This document shows positions 7,265 to 8,563 of a stretch of DNA of 8,563 nt, one piece after another (positions within the stretch are counted from its first letter, which is position 1; the number at the start of each line of letters is the position of its first letter). Below the pieces are notes generated by a model. The model made no database searches and was not told the DNA's origin. It worked only from the letters and a program-made list of their open reading frames with translations. The stretch spans positions 1 through 8,563 of the forward strand of contig JAFAEU010000354.1 in assembly GCA_023423855.1 (NCBI GenBank), written 5' to 3'. Made by a program: the position numbers and the translations under genes. This DNA is from Pseudomonadota bacterium. Its GTDB lineage: Bacteria > Pseudomonadota > Gammaproteobacteria > Xanthomonadales > Xanthomonadaceae.

Positions 7265-8038
7265 ATGAGCGACTCCCTGCACGCCGCCGACCGCCTGCGC
7301 ATCGTCCTGGTCGGTACCCAGCACCCGGGCAACATCGGTTCGGCCGCGCGGGCAATGAAGACCATGGGCCTGCGCCGGCTGGTGCTGGTGGCGCCGGAGC
7401 GCTTCCCGCATGCCGACGCGGCGGCCATGGCCGCGGGCGCGGGTGACGTGCTCGACGCCGCGGCGCAGGTGCCGACCCTGGCCGAGGCCGTCGCCGACTG
7501 CCGGCTGGTGCTGGGCTGCACCGCGCGCAGCCGCAGGATCGCGCTGGAGGAACTGCTGCCGCGCGAGGCCGCGACGCGCGCGGTCGCGACCGCGGGCGGG
7601 GGCACCGAGGCGGCGCTGGTGTTCGGCCGCGAGCGCACCGGGCTCGACAACGAGGAGCTGCAGCTGTGCCACGCGGCGGTGACGATCCCCGCCGATCCCG
7701 GCTACAGCTCGCTCAACCTCGCCGCGGCGGTGCAGGTGCTGTCCTACGAGCTGCGGGTGGCGATGCTGGGCCTGCACGAACGGCCGCCGGCGCCGGCGCC
7801 GGCGGCCGACGGCGACGTGCCCGCCAGCCATGCCGAACTGGAGGGCTTCTTCGCCCAGTTGGCCGACACCCTGGACGCGATCGACTTCCACAAGGGCCGC
7901 GCGCCGGAGTCGGCGATGCGCAAGCTGCGCCGGATCTTCCTGCGCAGCCGGCTGGACGATCGCGACGTCCGGCTGCTGCGCGGGGTGCTGGCCGACGCCC
8001 AGCGCATGGCGCGGCTGGCGGCCGGCGGGCCGGGTTGA
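7265..8038 (+). CDS. trmJ: tRNA (cytidine/uridine-32-2'-O)-methyltransferase TrmJ
   Basis: SPOUT-class methyltransferase that uses S-adenosylmethionine to 2'-O-methylate residue 32 of tRNA anticodon loops. It has 257 residues, against 246 in E. coli. The SPOUT core is complete: [20 protein letters not shown] (13-32, with Asn23 and Arg29), [13 protein letters not shown] (120-132), and the knotted C-terminal motif [17 protein letters not shown] with Ser148-Ser149 and Asn151. An Ala/Pro-rich linker ([14 protein letters not shown]) leads to a helical C-terminal extension ending [33 protein letters not shown], typical of TrmJ and absent from the shorter TrmL. The ATG at 7265 is chosen because homology begins a few residues later; the same frame stays open upstream but is antisense to suhB. 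No Shine-Dalgarno is visible. Downstream lie repeats rather than the isc genes found in E. coli. Confidence 0.96.
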   Translation: MSDSLHAADRLRIVLVGTQHPGNIGSAARAMKTMGLRRLVLVAPERFPHADAAAMAAGAGDVLDAAAQVPTLAEAVADCRLVLGCTARSRRIALEELLPREAATRAVATAGGGTEAALVFGRERTGLDNEELQLCHAAVTIPADPGYSSLNLAAAVQVLSYELRVAMLGLHERPPAPAPAADGDVPASHAELEGFFAQLADTLDAIDFHKGRAPESAMRKLRRIFLRSRLDDRDVRLLRGVLADAQRMARLAAGGPG

Positions 8039-8123
8039 GGCCACCCGCCCCGGCGTCCGCTGTCGCCGGCGCTCGTGCCACGGGTTCTGCCCGCCTGCGC
8101 GGCAGCGGCGCTGCTTTCGCGAA

Positions 8124-8247
8124 GCCTGTCATTCCGACTGCAGGGACGCCTGTCATTTCGACCGCAGGGAGAAATCTTCCTTCCGCGCGCCGGACAGGAG
8201 ATTTCTCCCTGCGGTCGAAATGACATGGGAACGGAATGACGCCTGTC
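8124..8247. repeat. REP-like inverted pair, family A, copy 2, with a partial third arm
   Basis: Two 26-nt arms, 8152-8177 and 8199-8224, are perfect inverted copies around a 21-nt spacer. Each arm also contains the 21-nt mini-hairpin (8155-8175 and 8201-8221): ATTTC/GAAAT stem, tandem G-A/A-G mismatch, CC/GG stem, GCA loop. A truncated arm lies just upstream at 8128-8146; with its flank it makes a 24-bp direct tandem (8124-8147 against 8148-8171) with 21 identical positions. An outer inverted repeat GTCATTCC (8128-8135) and GGAATGAC (8233-8240) encloses the whole. GACGCCTGTC occurs at 8145-8154 and again at 8238-8247, either side of the hairpin. Confidence 0.88.
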
Positions 8248-8257
8248 CAATGGTTCC

Positions 8258-8285
8258 CTAGCCGGGATTCCCGGTTTTCGGCTAG
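8258..8285. promoter_or_regulatory. Nested palindromes before the PhnD-like gene
   Basis: CTAGCCG (8258-8264) and CGGCTAG (8279-8285) are inverted over a 14-nt gap; within them CCGGGATTCCCGG (8262-8274) is a perfect 13-nt palindrome centred on one T. The two cannot fully pair at once because they share three bases. The site ends 10 nt before the GTG at 8296 and overlaps a TAGTCT hexamer (8283-8288) that could be a -10 box. The position suits an operator, though no specific regulator can be named. Confidence 0.4.
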
Positions 8286-8295
8286 TCTCGCGGCC

Positions 8296-8563
8296 GTGTC
8301 CGCCCTGAACTGGAACCGCCCCTTGTCCCTGCTGTCCGCCGGTTTCAGGCACCTGCTGCTGCTCGGGCTGTGGCTCGCGTTCGCCGTCCCGGCCGCCGCG
8401 GACGACGGGGTGCTGGTGCTCGGCCGTATCAGCGACGATCCCAAGGCGCACTACGAGCAGCTCAAGCCGCTGCTGGACTACGTGGTGCCGCGGATGGCCG
8501 ACGTCGGCATCCGCGAGGGCCGCGTGCTGATGGCGCGCGACGTGCAGCAGATGCAGAGCTACA
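8296..8563 (+). CDS. PhnD-like phosphate/phosphonate periplasmic binding protein, 5' part
   Basis: The window shows 89 codons of an open frame that runs off the end. Taking GTG 8296 as start, residues 1-35 form a signal peptide: Arg18, a hydrophobic core LLLLGLWLAFAV (20-31) and a PAAA-DD cleavage context, so the mature protein begins near Asp36. The mature start VLVLGRISDDPKAHYEQLKP, followed by LLDYVVPRMADVGI and RVLMARDVQQMQSY, resembles PhnD-type substrate-binding proteins of phosphate, phosphite or phosphonate transporters, which open with a short strand and then a helix carrying the P-L-x-x-Y-V motif. An in-frame ATG at 8236, preceded by GGGA, would add 20 residues, but it lies in the repeat and gives an overlong signal peptide n-region. 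Ligand unknown; such proteins may also serve as sensor inputs. No transporter genes are visible in the window. Confidence 0.72.
   Translation, partial: MSALNWNRPLSLLSAGFRHLLLLGLWLAFAVPAAADDGVLVLGRISDDPKAHYEQLKPLLDYVVPRMADVGIREGRVLMARDVQQMQSY

Larger units (their letters stand above)
8039..8295. other. Intergenic region between trmJ and the PhnD-like gene
   Basis: Positions 8039-8123 have no clear structure or gene. Positions 8124-8247 are repeat sequence and 8258-8285 a nested palindrome, both listed separately. No T-tailed terminator for trmJ is visible; the long inverted repeat at 8152-8224 could end or stabilise its message. A plus-strand ATG at 8236 opens into the downstream gene in frame and is discussed there. 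Confidence 0.6.

Noticed and set aside
7181..8044. Upstream extension of the suhB frame to 565 residues as a possible fusion protein
   Set aside because: The extension is antisense to trmJ and shows no family similarity, and a GGAG site fixes the start at 7180.
8124..8160. Pho box (two CTGTCAT direct repeats 11 bp apart)
   Set aside because: CTGTCAT occurs twice, but 24 bp apart start to start, more than the 11-bp repeat period of a Pho box, and both copies are part of the tandem REP-like unit.

Overview
The window is about 70% G+C. Its gene content, protein sequences and intergenic repeats point to a gammaproteobacterium of the Xanthomonadaceae/Lysobacteraceae type (Lysobacter, Luteimonas or a relative). 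That placement is inference from general resemblance; no database search was possible. Nearly all coding capacity is core housekeeping function. I did not find a convincing new multi-gene system. The most interesting material is in the three intergenic stretches, which carry structured palindromic and tandem repeats.

Layout. (1) Positions 1-1330 hold the end of a ferric-iron-type ABC transporter: the C-terminal part of a permease, then an FbpC-like ATPase whose GTG start overlaps the permease stop. (2) Positions 1331-1513 are non-coding and carry an inverted pair of REP-like hairpins and a heptamer array. (3) Positions 1514-6097 hold tgt, yajC, secD and secF, all on the plus strand: the queuosine tRNA-guanine transglycosylase followed by the SecYEG accessory complex. 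This is the classic gammaproteobacterial order, but queA does not precede tgt here. A strong intrinsic terminator follows secF. (4) Positions 6098-6346 contain a second heptamer array, the terminator, a perfect hairpin and a decaying 24-bp tandem array. (5) suhB (minus) and trmJ (plus) are divergent across 84 bp, the same pairing as in Escherichia coli. (6) Positions 8039-8295 hold a second REP-like inverted pair and nested palindromes. (7) From about 8296 to the window end lies the 5' part of a PhnD-like periplasmic binding protein gene.

How the genes work together. The first pair would energise uptake of ferric iron; the binding-protein gene would lie upstream, outside the window. Tgt inserts the queuosine precursor at wobble position 34 of GUN-decoding tRNAs. 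SecD, SecF and YajC form the membrane complex that uses the proton gradient to complete protein export through SecYEG. SuhB is an inositol-phosphatase-fold protein that also acts in rRNA transcription in E. coli. TrmJ methylates tRNA position 32. Tgt, SuhB and TrmJ therefore give the window a stable-RNA theme beside a protein-export operon.

The repeats form two families sharing a GTCAT head. The copies of family A differ in sequence, but each complete copy preserves the same 21-nt mini-hairpin through compensatory changes, which suggests selection or active spread at the level of structure.
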